Below are positions 26,245 through 35,997 of a stretch of DNA of 64,000 nt, piece after piece; position 1 is the stretch's first letter, and each line of letters opens with the position of its first letter. The position numbers were made by a program, and so were the translations under genes. Location of the stretch: assembly GCF_002355435.1 (NCBI RefSeq), contig NZ_AP017313.1:620001-684000 (forward strand), written 5' to 3'. The notes under the pieces were generated by a model. That model saw only the letters and a program-made list of their open reading frames with translations. It ran no database searches and was not told where the DNA came from. Origin of the DNA: Mucilaginibacter gotjawali. GTDB lineage: Bacteria; Bacteroidota; Bacteroidia; Sphingobacteriales; Sphingobacteriaceae.

Positions 26245-29205
26245 ATGAAAAAAGTTTACTTATTCAAGTATGGTCTGACCGTACTGTTATTAATTTGTGC
26301 ATTTTCAGTATTTGCACAAAAAAGTACTTTTACAGGCAAGGTGGTTGATGAAACCGCCCAGCCTCTACCGGGAGCTACGGTTCGTATTAAGGGTACCGAC
26401 AAATCAACCACGACGGATCTCAACGGAAAGTTTACACTACCGGGCAGCGATCAGTCGGCAATTGTTGTAACGATTACCTATATCGGTTATGACACTATGG
26501 AAAAGATCATGACCGCCAATGAGCCGCTTACGATCCAACTGATCCCTAACCAAAAAGCATTATCTGAAGTAGTGGTTGTTGGTTATGGTACGGTTAAAAA
26601 AACTGACCTTACCGGCTCTGTTTCAAACCTCGGCAGTAAAGATTTAAACCCCGGAGCTGTCACCAATCCTTTACAGCAACTGCAAGGCAAAGCCGCCGGT
26701 GTTAATATTAACCAGGTAGGCAGCGAGCCCGGCGTTGCACCCTCTATCCGGATCAGGGGCTTTACATCACTCCAGGGGGGTAACGACCCGCTTGTTGTGG
26801 TTGACGGCATCCAGGGTAATATGGACCTGTTACAACAGGTGCCTCCGGGTGAAATTGCCTCGGTTGATATCTTAAAAGACGCTTCGGCAACAGCAATTTA
26901 TGGTTCACGCGGTGCGCCGGGTGTTATCATCATCACCACCAAAAAAACCAGCGCCGGAAAAACAAGTGTTGAGTACAATGAAAATACTTCGCTTGACGTA
27001 ATTTCAAAAAAACTGCAGCTGCTAAATGCCGCATCCTGGACACAGGAAGCTAATGCTTTAGGTGTTGATGCGTCGGCAAATCACGGGTCAAATACCGACT
27101 GGTACAATTTGCTAACCCAAAATGGTGTTACTCAAAACCATAGCCTGGCATTTGGCGGAGGCTCCAACGAGTTCAATTATCGTGCTTCGCTAACAGCAAT
27201 CAACGAAACCGGTTTGGTAATTGGTACAGGGTATAAAAATTATATCGGCAGGGTTACAGCGACCCAGAAAGCATTGGATGATAAGCTAACCCTTACCATG
27301 AACATTAACAGCGGTATCAATCAAGCTGCTTATGAACCCAATAGCGTGGGAAATGCGGCCTTTACCTCAAACACCATCAGCCAGGCCTATATTGCACGTC
27401 CGACTGACCCGGTATTTGATACTGACGGCAGCTACTACCGCGACCCGAACGTATTTCAATATACCAACCCTTATGCGGTAGCCAAAACGGTAAAAAATGA
27501 TGTAAATTCCAATGAACTCTTCGGCAGTTTAAGGGCCGACCTGGATATTTATAAAGGCCTGTCGGCCGGTGTATTTGGCAGCTGGAGAAAAGTTGACGGC
27601 AATACCGGTTTTTACGAACCTACTTCGTCAACCATCCAATACGCGATAGACAACAAAGGCGTAGGCAATATCAGTAACTGGCACAATGACGAAAAATTAA
27701 TGGACATTAATTTGAGTTACAAGCACGATTTTGATAAAAAGAATCACTTTGATGCCACATTGGTATATGAATGGCAGGCGCAAACTTATAATGGAAGTTA
27801 TGCCCAGGGCAGGGGTTTTGTTAACGATATTGCTTCGTACAATGCCCTGCAGTTAGGCGATATTTCAAAAGTATTGCAAGGCGATATTTCCTCCTACAAA
27901 AATGACAGGAGACTGGTGTCCTTTTTAGGAAGGGTGAATTATAGTTTTGCCAGCAAATACCTGTTAACAGCAAGCATAAGGCGCGATGGTTCAACCGTTT
28001 TCGGGGTGAACAACAAATGGGGAAATTTCCCTTCAGCGGCTTTAGCCTGGCGTATTACGCAGGAGGATTTTATGAAGAGCCAACACCTTTTCAGTAACCT
28101 GAAATTACGTGTGGGATATGGTATTACCGGTAACCAGCAGGGAATCGGACCGCAAAACTCCATCGCTTTGGTAGGGCAGGCCGGTACCGTATTTTTTGGC
28201 GGACAAACTATCCCCAACTACGCGGCAACACAAAATGCCAACCCTAACCTAAAATGGGAAACCAAAAAACAGGCAAATGCCGGGATAGACTTTACAATGT
28301 TTAATGACAGGCTGAATGGTAGTGTAGACGTTTATACTTCAAATACCGATAACCTGTTATTTAATTACACAGTGCCGCTTGAAGGACCGTTTTTAACTAC
28401 AAATATCCTTGCAAATGTGGGCAGCCTGCAGAACCGTGGCCTGGAAATTACACTGAGTTACAAGGTTATTCAATCAAAAAATACCACTTTAACCCTTGCA
28501 GGCAATGCTTCATTTATGTCGAACAAGGTATTGAGCCTCGGCGGCAATATCGAAGGATATAATATCCCGACAAATTATGTTGGATTATCAACCCCTAATT
28601 CATACCTGGTAGTTGGCAAGCCAATTGGTACTTTCCTGATCCTGCAACATAGCGGTGTTAATGCACAGGGCGTTGAAACAGTGGTTGGCGAAGATGCCAG
28701 TGGCAATGTTGACCAGGCCCCGCAAAGTAAATACCGCGTTGACGAAGGACAAGCGCTCCCGAAATATGAATTTGGATTTACACCTGCTTTTACCTACAAA
28801 AACTTTGATATGTCAATGGTTTGGAGCGGCGCCGGTGGCAATAAAATTTATAACGGCATCAGCCAGGACTTTAGCATGCTTGAAAACATAGGCAAGCAAA
28901 ATTTACTGACCAGTGCTATGGCAACAGGCATCCATTCGTCGCCATTTGGTTCTGACGAGTGGCTGGAAGACGGCTCATATATCAGATTCCAAAACCTAAC
29001 ATTCGGTTATAAAGTTAATTTAACTAATGTAAAGTACATCAGTGCCTTACGTATATCCCTGACCGGCCAAAACCTGGCTACTATTACTAAATATAAAGGG
29101 CTGGACCCGGAGTTAAATACAAGCGACCTGGGTGCTGGTTATGACCATGGCGTTTATCCGCGTACCAGGACCTTTTCGGTTGGTTTAAATGTTATTTTAA
29201 AATAA
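26245..29205 (+). CDS. SusC/RagA-type TonB-dependent outer-membrane transporter
   Basis: A 986-residue porin: signal peptide, a carboxypeptidase-regulatory-like domain (about 27-110, GKVVDETAQPLPGATVRIKG), the TonB-box-like segment SEVVVVGYGT, a plug domain (ending near GAPGVIIITTKK) and a C-terminal 22-strand barrel. It imports oligosaccharides captured by the SusD partner, powered by TonB. It is followed after 7 bases by the SusD gene. The neighbouring GH13 and GH31 genes point to alpha-glucans as substrate. Confidence 0.95.
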   Translation: MKKVYLFKYGLTVLLLICAFSVFAQKSTFTGKVVDETAQPLPGATVRIKGTDKSTTTDLNGKFTLPGSDQSAIVVTITYIGYDTMEKIMTANEPLTIQLIPNQKALSEVVVVGYGTVKKTDLTGSVSNLGSKDLNPGAVTNPLQQLQGKAAGVNINQVGSEPGVAPSIRIRGFTSLQGGNDPLVVVDGIQGNMDLLQQVPPGEIASVDILKDASATAIYGSRGAPGVIIITTKKTSAGKTSVEYNENTSLDVISKKLQLLNAASWTQEANALGVDASANHGSNTDWYNLLTQNGVTQNHSLAFGGGSNEFNYRASLTAINETGLVIGTGYKNYIGRVTATQKALDDKLTLTMNINSGINQAAYEPNSVGNAAFTSNTISQAYIARPTDPVFDTDGSYYRDPNVFQYTNPYAVAKTVKNDVNSNELFGSLRADLDIYKGLSAGVFGSWRKVDGNTGFYEPTSSTIQYAIDNKGVGNISNWHNDEKLMDINLSYKHDFDKKNHFDATLVYEWQAQTYNGSYAQGRGFVNDIASYNALQLGDISKVLQGDISSYKNDRRLVSFLGRVNYSFASKYLLTASIRRDGSTVFGVNNKWGNFPSAALAWRITQEDFMKSQHLFSNLKLRVGYGITGNQQGIGPQNSIALVGQAGTVFFGGQTIPNYAATQNANPNLKWETKKQANAGIDFTMFNDRLNGSVDVYTSNTDNLLFNYTVPLEGPFLTTNILANVGSLQNRGLEITLSYKVIQSKNTTLTLAGNASFMSNKVLSLGGNIEGYNIPTNYVGLSTPNSYLVVGKPIGTFLILQHSGVNAQGVETVVGEDASGNVDQAPQSKYRVDEGQALPKYEFGFTPAFTYKNFDMSMVWSGAGGNKIYNGISQDFSMLENIGKQNLLTSAMATGIHSSPFGSDEWLEDGSYIRFQNLTFGYKVNLTNVKYISALRISLTGQNLATITKYKGLDPELNTSDLGAGYDHGVYPRTRTFSVGLNVILK

Positions 29206-29212
29206 TCAGATC

Positions 29213-30712
29213 ATGAAAAAAATATTATTAAGTATTCTAATAATTGGCCTCGCTGCACAGAGCTGCACCAAGGTTAATGAAAATGTGTACGACAAGTATG
29301 CGGCAGCGCAGTTTTATTCGACGCCCGCGGGCGCGGATGACGCGCTGGCCAATGTGTACGCAAAAATTACCGGGACCTGGGGCAGTAATTACGCCGGACG
29401 CGATAACTGCTGGTATGATTTGAACAGCTTTTCAGCCGATGAACAGGTGATCCCTCACCGCAACACCGGCGACTGGCAACTGGATTTTGCTCAACTGTAT
29501 ACACGCACCGAATTACCAAGCCTGGGTATTATTAACAATACCTGGAACTGGGCCTATTCATGCATTTACAGCGCAAATCTGGCCGTTTCAGAATTGACTA
29601 CCGCCAAAGCCGATCCTTCAAAGATCGCCGAAGCAAAAGTGATGCGCGCCTGGCTATATTACCTCCTGATTGATGATTTTGGAGATGTGCCTTTTTATAC
29701 CGATAACAATACGGACATTTCAAAAATTCCGCAGGAAAAGAGGGCAACCATTTACAGTTTCATCGTTTCCGAACTTAAAGCAAATGTCGACCTGCTTTCC
29801 GAAACAAGAGGCGGTACTTATTACGGCCGGTTTAATAAATGGGCCGGTTATATGGTATTGGCCAAGGTGTATTTAAATGCACAGGTTTATACCGGTACAC
29901 CGCAATGGGCTGCCTGTTTAGATGCTTGCAGCAAAATAGCCGCGGGTAATTTTACCCTGCACCCGGCAACCGCCAATACGGCAGCCCCGCTGGGCAATAC
30001 CTACTATGAGCTTTTTGGCGATGTGTGCCCTAATGACGAAACCATTTTCGCCTTGTATATCACTGAAAATGTGATCAGCGGGAATATCTATACCATCAGG
30101 AGTTTAAATAGCGCTAACGGCACTGCCCTGATCGGTTTTAACGGTTGGAATGGCACGATCATTCCGGGCGATTTTTATGATAAGTATGACGCAAGCGATA
30201 TCCGCCGCAAACAGTTCCTGGTGGGTGCGCAGGCAGGTGGCGTTACTTATACCGAAGCTGTATCCTCACTGATCAATCCGGGAGCAGGGCCAAATGAAGG
30301 CATCAGGGATGATAAGTTTTTCCCGGTTGCCCCGGCAGATGCCAGCGGCGAATCAAACGATTTCCCGGTATACAGGTACGCCGATGTATTGCTGATGCAG
30401 GCTGAATGCAACGTGCGTTTAGGAAACACATCCGCTGCGGCGCCATTCCTTAACCAGGTTAGGCAACGTGCAGGTTTAGGCGATATTGCCGCCCCAACCC
30501 TTCAGAACATTTATGACGAACGGGGTTTTGAGTTAAATATGGAGGGCCATCGCAGGCAGGATATGATCCGTTTCGGCACTTATCTGCTTCCGCACGGCGC
30601 GGCGCCAAATATCGTACCGGCAGGGGCTGCTTACCAGCTGTTATACCCCATACCAACAGCCGCGCTTAATGCGAATACGACCTTAAAACAGAATCCGGGA
30701 TATCCTAACTAA
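29213..30712 (+). CDS. SusD/RagB-type glycan-binding lipoprotein
   Basis: A 499-residue lipoprotein (signal ending LAAQSCTK). It has the SusD N-terminal half with TPR-like helices (AEAKVMRAWLYYLLIDDFGDVPFY) and the RagB C-terminal signature (YRYADVLLMQAECNVRLG, ERGFELNMEGHRRQDMIRFG). It caps the SusC barrel and binds the glycan at the cell surface. Length is usual for the family. Confidence 0.95.
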   Translation: MKKILLSILIIGLAAQSCTKVNENVYDKYAAAQFYSTPAGADDALANVYAKITGTWGSNYAGRDNCWYDLNSFSADEQVIPHRNTGDWQLDFAQLYTRTELPSLGIINNTWNWAYSCIYSANLAVSELTTAKADPSKIAEAKVMRAWLYYLLIDDFGDVPFYTDNNTDISKIPQEKRATIYSFIVSELKANVDLLSETRGGTYYGRFNKWAGYMVLAKVYLNAQVYTGTPQWAACLDACSKIAAGNFTLHPATANTAAPLGNTYYELFGDVCPNDETIFALYITENVISGNIYTIRSLNSANGTALIGFNGWNGTIIPGDFYDKYDASDIRRKQFLVGAQAGGVTYTEAVSSLINPGAGPNEGIRDDKFFPVAPADASGESNDFPVYRYADVLLMQAECNVRLGNTSAAAPFLNQVRQRAGLGDIAAPTLQNIYDERGFELNMEGHRRQDMIRFGTYLLPHGAAPNIVPAGAAYQLLYPIPTAALNANTTLKQNPGYPN

Positions 30713-30720
30713 TCATCATT

Positions 30721-31812
30721 ATGAAAATTTTAAGCAAATTAACTTTAATAGCAATAGCCTTTACCGGCCTTGCTTGTCATAAGGAGGCTGCATTAACTAC
30801 CCTGGCACCTGTTTCGTTTAGCGGCGCTTTAACCACATCAACTAACCAGGTAATACTTACAGCAGCTACCGATACTACTGCAACCTTGTTAACTTTAAAA
30901 TGGCCTGCGGTGGTATATCCTTATAAAGCAAAGGTAACTTATACCTTGCAGGCCGACTTGCCGGCAGATACCGTTGGTGCAACCGGTTGGGCCAATGCCA
31001 CACAGGTAACAGTAGGGCAGGACATTTTGACCAAATCGTTTAAAGAAAGCGATCTGAACGCGTTGGCCCTTGCCGTAGGTATTGGTGCCAATGACACGGC
31101 AAAAATGGTGTTCAGGGTGCAGGCTTACCAGGACCGCAGCACATTTTCAAAAGGCGTAACGGTAACCGTTAGCCCATGGAAACCGGTGGTTGCCTATTCG
31201 CATGGCTGGCCGGTACTTTGGGTACCGGGTGATTACCAGGGATGGTCGCCTTCAACTGCACCAGCAGTTGCAGCAGAAGTTGCTAATATTTACGAAGGCT
31301 ATATTTATGAAAAAGCCGGAGGCACCTTCCAGTTTAAATTTACCAGCGCCCAGGACTGGAACCACATCAACTACGGCGATGCAGGCAGCGGTACACTTAC
31401 TACTGATGGCTCAGCGGCAGGTATGACCTTACCGGGCGCCGGCTATTACGAGCTGGTTTGTAACCCGGCAACCCTAACCTGGAGCTATACGCTCACCACC
31501 TGGGGAATCATCGGTGATGCAACTCCGGGCGGATGGAGCACCGACACACAATTGACCTTTGACCCTGCTAAACAGGTTTGGACAGTTACCTGCAACATGT
31601 TAACCAATGCCTCATTCAAATTCAGGGCTAATAATGCCTGGGCTATTGATTTTGGTATTGATGCAAACGGCCACCTGGGATATGCTGATAACCCGGCTTA
31701 TCCATACAACGGCTCAATTAATAATATTACCGTGCCCTCAAACGGCAATTACACCATTACTTTGGATCTTCGCGATCCGAATAACTACAATTTTACTTTA
31801 AAGAAAAACTAA
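30721..31812 (+). CDS. SusE/SusF-type outer-membrane starch-binding lipoprotein
   Basis: A 363-residue lipoprotein (signal ending FTGLACHK). An N-terminal SusE domain (about 25-150, LTLKWPAVVYPYKAKVTYTL) is followed by two carbohydrate-binding modules, each with tryptophans that could stack on glucose units (VPGDYQGWSPST; GDATPGGWSTDTQLTF). Position after SusC and SusD supports the role. A perfect hairpin terminator follows, so the enzyme genes may be expressed at a lower level or from their own promoter. Confidence 0.9.
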   Translation: MKILSKLTLIAIAFTGLACHKEAALTTLAPVSFSGALTTSTNQVILTAATDTTATLLTLKWPAVVYPYKAKVTYTLQADLPADTVGATGWANATQVTVGQDILTKSFKESDLNALALAVGIGANDTAKMVFRVQAYQDRSTFSKGVTVTVSPWKPVVAYSHGWPVLWVPGDYQGWSPSTAPAVAAEVANIYEGYIYEKAGGTFQFKFTSAQDWNHINYGDAGSGTLTTDGSAAGMTLPGAGYYELVCNPATLTWSYTLTTWGIIGDATPGGWSTDTQLTFDPAKQVWTVTCNMLTNASFKFRANNAWAIDFGIDANGHLGYADNPAYPYNGSINNITVPSNGNYTITLDLRDPNNYNFTLKKN

Positions 31813-31817
31813 TACCC

Positions 31818-31852
31818 GTAAGGCAGTGCCCCAGGCACTGCCTTACTTTTTT
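31818..31852 (+). terminator. Rho-independent terminator after susE-like gene
   Basis: GTAAGGCAGTGCC (31818-31830) pairs perfectly with GGCACTGCCTTAC (31834-31846), loop CCA, followed by T6. It separates the binding/transport genes from the glycosidase genes. Confidence 0.9.
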
Positions 31853-32038
31853 ACCTGTAATATTCATAAAATTTATTTCTGCAATAACTATCATTTTAAA
31901 CGTACATTTCCTGCTGTTTTTCAGCTTAATCATGTGGTGAAAAAAACATTTAAAAGGGGTAGCCTTTTTTATGGTTTACAGCTGAATATTTGAGCCGCTT
32001 AATGAGATTTTAAGGAAAATAAATTTTAAAAAAAATCC

Positions 32039-34489
32039 ATGAAATTTAATAAGATTACCCTTGCGCTTGCTTTTATTATCAATATTACCCGCCTGGTGGC
32101 CCAATCGCCGGTTTTAACAACCGGCAATGTGGAGACCGTTACCATTGGCGACCAGGATATAACTTTTAAAACCACCAACGCCTTCGGGAAAATAACTGTT
32201 TACAGTTCATCCATTATCCGCATCCGGCTGGATAAGAATCCCCTTAAAGGTGATTTTTCCTATGCGGTAGTTGGTAAACCTCAAAAAACGAAAACAACGA
32301 TAACACAGGATGATGCAGAAATTACGCTGGTAACTGATTCAATTAAAGCGGTAATTCACAAACAGCCTTATTCCATAACATTTTATACCCCCGACGGTAA
32401 AATAATAAATGAAGAGGAGCAGGGTTTAACCACCTCCTGGGTTGGAAATGCAGTAACCACCTATAAGAAATTACAGGACGACGAACACTTTGTTGGCCTT
32501 GGCGAAAAAACCGGTAACCTTGACCGTAAAGGAAACGGGTATACCAACTGGAACGAGGATAATTACGCCTACAGCATCACCCAGGATCCTTTGTACTCAA
32601 CCATTCCTTTTTATATTGGCATCCATCACCATATCAATTATGGGATATTTTTGGACAATACCTATCAAAGCGATTTTAACTTCGGCGCCAGCAATAACCG
32701 GTTTTCCTCATTCGGGGTACGCGGCGGCGAGATGAATTATTATTTTATCTGCCACAAACGTGTTGCCGACATCATCAGCTCCTATACCTGGCTTACCGGG
32801 CGTATGCCGATGCCGCCGCTTTGGGCGCTTGGCTACCAGCAAAACAGGTACACCTATTACCCTGAGACCGAAGTGTTACGCATAGCACGTACGCTGCGCG
32901 AAAAAAAGATCCCGGCAGATGGGATCACGCTGGATATCCATTATATGGACCGTTTCCAGCTTTTTACCTGGAACAAGACACAATTCCCCAACCCGGTTTT
33001 GATGAATGATACGCTTAAAAGCCTGGGTTTTAAAACAACCGTTATTGTTGACCCGGGAATAAAAGTAGCACCCGGCGCTCCCGCTTATGAAAGTGGTTTA
33101 AAGGAAGATGTATATATCAAATATCCTGACGGGCAGAATTATACAGGCCAGGTTTGGCCCGGCTGGTGCAATTTTACCGATTTTACCAGCGAAAAAGGCC
33201 GGGGCTGGTGGCGTAAACAGGTTAAGTTTTTTGCTGCATCGGGCATTAGCGGTATCTGGAATGATATGAACGAAATATCTACCTGGGGTCAAAAAATGCC
33301 TGATAATGTGTTGTTTAATTACGATGGCAAACAAACCACGCACCTTGAGGCACACAACGTTTACGGACTGGAAATGGCACGCTCCAGCTACGAGGGCGCG
33401 CTGGAACAGTTTAAAGAAAGGCCGTTTATCTTAACCCGTTCGGGGTATGCCGGCTTACAAAGGTATACCGCTATATGGACAGGTGACAACCGCGCAGAGG
33501 AAGATCATATGCTGCAGGGCGTTAGGATATTAAACAGCCTGGGATTAAGCGGTGTTTCTTTTACCGGTATGGATGTAGGCGGTTTCAGCGGTAATGAAAC
33601 TATCCCGCTTTACACCCGCTGGATAGAACTTGGGGCTTTTACTCCATATTTCAGGAACCACACCACGTTAAATACCAAATCAGCCGAGCCATGGACTTTT
33701 GGCGAAGATGCCCTCGTTATCGCGCGTAACTATATCAGTCTGCGTTACCGTTTGATGCCCTACCTGTATTCAACTTTTTACGGATCGACCCAAAACGGCT
33801 TGCCTGTGATGCGTTCCCTCGCGATTGATTATACTTTCGATCCGAATGTATTGTCGCCTGAATTCCAGAACCAGTACCAATTTGGCGGCGCATTTATGGT
33901 TGCACCTTTTGAGAGTACAAGGGAATACGGCAAAGTTTATTTTCCCGGGGGTACCTGGTACGATTTGTATAATGACTCCGTGCAGGAAGGCAAACAAACC
34001 AGGGTTGTGCCTTTAAGTTTAAACAGGCTGCCGGTTTATGTTAAAGGCGGAAGTATTATCCCGATGCAATCTTTGGTGCAAACAACCGCAGTAAAGCCGA
34101 CAGATACTTTATCAGTACATATTTACAATGGCGCCGCCAACAGCTTTATTTATTACGAAGATGATGGCAAAAGTTTTGCATACAAAACAGGTGACTTTTA
34201 TAAACGCACTATCACGTTTAACCCATCGAACAGGAGTATAACTTTCAGCGAAGCTGAGGGGAGTTATCCGTCTCAATTTAAATATATAAAACTTGTATTG
34301 CACGGCTGCGGCCAGGTTGACGGTGTGTACACCGGTAAAAATCAGTATAAACTGCAAAACGATGCTTACTCATTTTTAAATGCGACATCTGCCAGTGATC
34401 CTATGGTAAATGCCTCACCGCGCGAAACATGCCCGGTTAAATACGTGGTGATAGAAAATAATGCAAAACTGATTCAATTAAAATACTAA
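32039..34489 (+). CDS. GH31 alpha-glucosidase, exported
   Basis: An 816-residue enzyme with a signal peptide ending TRLVAQ. The order is an N-terminal galactose-mutarotase-like domain (about 30-250), a TIM barrel, and beta domains. The nucleophile is D409 in GIWNDMNE and the acid/base is D483 in WTGDNRAEE, as in GH31. It would release glucose from the non-reducing ends of malto-oligosaccharides in the periplasm. It is followed after 18 bases by the GH13 gene. Confidence 0.93.
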   Translation: MKFNKITLALAFIINITRLVAQSPVLTTGNVETVTIGDQDITFKTTNAFGKITVYSSSIIRIRLDKNPLKGDFSYAVVGKPQKTKTTITQDDAEITLVTDSIKAVIHKQPYSITFYTPDGKIINEEEQGLTTSWVGNAVTTYKKLQDDEHFVGLGEKTGNLDRKGNGYTNWNEDNYAYSITQDPLYSTIPFYIGIHHHINYGIFLDNTYQSDFNFGASNNRFSSFGVRGGEMNYYFICHKRVADIISSYTWLTGRMPMPPLWALGYQQNRYTYYPETEVLRIARTLREKKIPADGITLDIHYMDRFQLFTWNKTQFPNPVLMNDTLKSLGFKTTVIVDPGIKVAPGAPAYESGLKEDVYIKYPDGQNYTGQVWPGWCNFTDFTSEKGRGWWRKQVKFFAASGISGIWNDMNEISTWGQKMPDNVLFNYDGKQTTHLEAHNVYGLEMARSSYEGALEQFKERPFILTRSGYAGLQRYTAIWTGDNRAEEDHMLQGVRILNSLGLSGVSFTGMDVGGFSGNETIPLYTRWIELGAFTPYFRNHTTLNTKSAEPWTFGEDALVIARNYISLRYRLMPYLYSTFYGSTQNGLPVMRSLAIDYTFDPNVLSPEFQNQYQFGGAFMVAPFESTREYGKVYFPGGTWYDLYNDSVQEGKQTRVVPLSLNRLPVYVKGGSIIPMQSLVQTTAVKPTDTLSVHIYNGAANSFIYYEDDGKSFAYKTGDFYKRTITFNPSNRSITFSEAEGSYPSQFKYIKLVLHGCGQVDGVYTGKNQYKLQNDAYSFLNATSASDPMVNASPRETCPVKYVVIENNAKLIQLKY

Positions 34490-34507
34490 TCCAGGAGGAA
34501 TTGTGAA

Positions 34508-35893
34508 ATGAATGCTAAAAAACAAAAGTTAAACTTAATCGCGTTATTTGTAATAACGACGATGGCCCTGTCCGGCTGCAGTAAATCAAAAACTATTACA
34601 CCGGTGGTTACCCCACCGGCAACCTACAAAGATCCGGCCCAATATGGTACCCCATTTGCAAATGTACCTGCGACCAAAGACATTGTGATGTACGAGATAA
34701 ACGAAAAAACGTTTACTCCCGCCAATTTTCAGGGCGTTGATGCACGGCTTGATTCTATCAAAGCACTCGGCGTAAATGTGATCTGGCTGATGCCCACGTA
34801 CCCGATCGGTGTGCTTAAAGCCTCAGGTTCGCCCTATGCTGTTAAAGACTATGAAGGCGTAAACGCAAGTTTTGGTTCGTTGGATGACCTGCGCGCGCTG
34901 GTTACCAGGGCCCACGCACTCGGCATGGCCGTAATACTTGACTGGGAAGCAAATGATACTTCCTGGGATAATGCGTGGATCACAGCTCACCCTTCATGGT
35001 ACGTGCAGGATGCATCAGGAAATATACAGCAGCTTTCTACTTATTCCGACATCGCCGCATTGAATTTCAATAATTTTGACATGCGCACTGCCCTGATCAG
35101 GGCGATGAAATATTGGGTGTTTACCGCGAATATTGACGGTTACCGTTGTGATTTTGCCGATAACGCGCCGACCGATTTCTGGACGCAGGCATTGGATACG
35201 CTTAACACCATAAGCACGCACAAACTGATCTACCTGGCCGAAGGCACAAAAGGAAGCGAAATTTCTGCGGGATTCCAGATCAGCTATGGTTTTAGTTATT
35301 ACGGTACGATAAAAGCTTTATACGCAGGTACCTCAACACCTTCAGGTTTGTTTGCTACCAACACCGCCGAACTGGCTTCGTTGCCATCGCCCGGCGTTAA
35401 ATTAAGGTATATTACCAACCATGACGATGCCTCATCCGATGGCAGCACCATCAGCGAGTATAAAGGTAAACAGGGGGCGTTATCTGCATTTGTCATCGCG
35501 ACCTATATGGGTGGGATACCCTTAATTTACGACAGCCAGGAAGTAGGTTATCCAAACGCCATCAACTTTTTTAATACGGTACCCGTGGATTACACAGCCA
35601 ACCCGGATATGGTTGCCGCTTACAAAAAGATCCTGGCTTTCAGAGCCGCGCATGAGGCGGTGAAAGTTGGTACGTTGACCCCTTACACCGATGCAAGTGT
35701 GGTAGCCTTTGAGAAAAAATCAGGTACGGATGATGTGCTTGTATTGGTGAACGCCAGTAACAGTACTGTAAATTATTCTGTTCCGGCAGCGGTACAGGGC
35801 AGCTGGATCGACGGCATGTCGGGTACCAGCATCACACTATCCGCACAGCTAAATTTAACCCCTTACCAGTACGTGGTATTAAAAAAGAATTAA
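34508..35893 (+). CDS. GH13 alpha-amylase-family lipoprotein
   Basis: A 461-residue protein with a lipoprotein signal (MALSGCSKSK), so probably on the cell surface or in the periplasm. GH13 region II gives GYRCDFAD with nucleophile D215; the acid is E245 in YLAEGTK; region IV is TNHDD with D306. In region I the usual DxxxNH reads LDWEAND (145-150), with Asp in place of the conserved His. A C-terminal beta domain follows the barrel. It should cut internal alpha-1,4 bonds, with altered subsite -1 binding possible. Confidence 0.9.
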   Translation: MNAKKQKLNLIALFVITTMALSGCSKSKTITPVVTPPATYKDPAQYGTPFANVPATKDIVMYEINEKTFTPANFQGVDARLDSIKALGVNVIWLMPTYPIGVLKASGSPYAVKDYEGVNASFGSLDDLRALVTRAHALGMAVILDWEANDTSWDNAWITAHPSWYVQDASGNIQQLSTYSDIAALNFNNFDMRTALIRAMKYWVFTANIDGYRCDFADNAPTDFWTQALDTLNTISTHKLIYLAEGTKGSEISAGFQISYGFSYYGTIKALYAGTSTPSGLFATNTAELASLPSPGVKLRYITNHDDASSDGSTISEYKGKQGALSAFVIATYMGGIPLIYDSQEVGYPNAINFFNTVPVDYTANPDMVAAYKKILAFRAAHEAVKVGTLTPYTDASVVAFEKKSGTDDVLVLVNASNSTVNYSVPAAVQGSWIDGMSGTSITLSAQLNLTPYQYVVLKKN

Positions 35894-35932
35894 GTACTTC
35901 TCTTCTATATTTTTATATACAATTTGGTTGCA

Positions 35933-35958
35933 AAAAGGCGGGAGCTCTCCCGCCTTTT
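35933..35958. terminator. Bidirectional rho-independent terminator
   Basis: AAAAGGCGGGAG (35933-35944) pairs with CTCCCGCCTTTT (35947-35958) around a 2-base loop. It serves the GH31-GH13 unit on the plus strand and the convergent MocR-type gene on the minus strand. Confidence 0.85.
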
Positions 35959-35997
35959 GCTATTTTCATAAGCTCTTTTTTTGTGAGTATTTGGAGT

